Shown: piece after piece, positions 5,622 to 5,765 of the stretch | Layout: each line of letters begins with the position of its first letter | Position numbering within the stretch: position 1 is the first letter of the stretch | Source of the DNA: CAZTME01 sp964614795 | GTDB lineage: Bacteria > Patescibacteriota > Microgenomatia > UBA1400 > PJMF01 | DNA: 5,765 nucleotides | Assembly (NCBI GenBank): GCA_964614795.1 | Contig: CAZTME010000071.1 | Coordinates: forward strand, 1-5,765 | Reading direction: 5' to 3' | Notes under the pieces: model-generated | The model's input: the letters and a program-made list of their open reading frames with translations, nothing else | Database searches by the model: none | What the model was told of the DNA's origin: nothing | Program-made: the position numbers and the translations under genes

Positions 5622-5765
5622 TGCACAGCTTTCAATTTCATATCTATGGATAACAGATTTGTTCTGCAGGTGATCTATAGTTCATCAAGTGGTAAGAATA
5701 CCTGTAATTCGTGATTTGGAGAAGATCCTTATCACTTGGCAAACCATATCCTGGAGAAAACCGTG
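5622..5765. other. Upstream region of the secreted-protein gene, no gene seen
   Basis: No frame of useful length with a ribosome binding site is visible on either strand. An imperfect inverted repeat, CAAGTGGTAAG at 5686-5696 and CTTATCACTTG at 5728-5738, matches at 10 of 11 positions, with a G-U pair in the plus-strand RNA and a 31-base loop. It could be a regulatory structure or chance. The promoter of the minus-strand gene should be here but no convincing -35/-10 pair was found. Confidence 0.4.

Overview
The window looks like a chimera of two genomes. Bases 1 to about 760 read as archaeal. They hold a 5'-truncated, frameshifted mfnF-like gene (methanofuran biosynthesis; H4MPT-linked C1 family) facing the C-terminal end of an archaeal-type phenylalanyl-tRNA synthetase beta subunit. 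This part is visibly richer in G+C and suggests a methanogen or methane-oxidising archaeon. From about 760 to the end the DNA is AT-rich and bacterial in character: HflX GTPase, a type IV prepilin start, and a secreted protein with Pro-Thr linkers and a fibronectin type III domain. The gene mix and small spacings fit a Patescibacteria/CPR-like bacterium, but that placement is an inference. The seam lies inside one open reading frame (629-1540, minus), which runs from HflX into PheT just after the HflX P-loop. An assembly or amplification join is the simplest explanation.

Layout: 3-624 (+) mfnF fragment with a 1-base frameshift near 455-459; 629-763 (-) pheT 3' end; 764-1438 (-) hflX cut off after the G1 motif; 1554-1688 (-) a 44-residue prepilin-like peptide too short for the sequence track of long ORFs; 1704-2411 (-) a CruF/DUF422-type carotenoid membrane enzyme; 2412-2509 a 98-bp divergent promoter region; 2510-3967 (+) a photolyase of the DPRP / iron-sulfur bacterial cryptochrome-photolyase family; 3968-4193 an intergenic stretch ending in a strong hairpin terminator; 4194-5603 (-) a secreted three-domain protein; 5622-5765 upstream DNA without a recognisable gene.

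The most interesting part is the carotenoid-enzyme/photolyase pair. The two genes diverge from a short shared region and each has a -10-like box 7-8 bases before its ATG with no Shine-Dalgarno sequence, so both may be transcribed as leaderless mRNAs. Both functions relate to protection from light or UV. The photolyase keeps the family's His-His-containing FAD/lesion region but has no cysteine anywhere in 485 residues. The four iron-sulfur ligands are therefore gone and the ligand loop is shortened. No mobile element, CRISPR array, tRNA or rRNA was seen.
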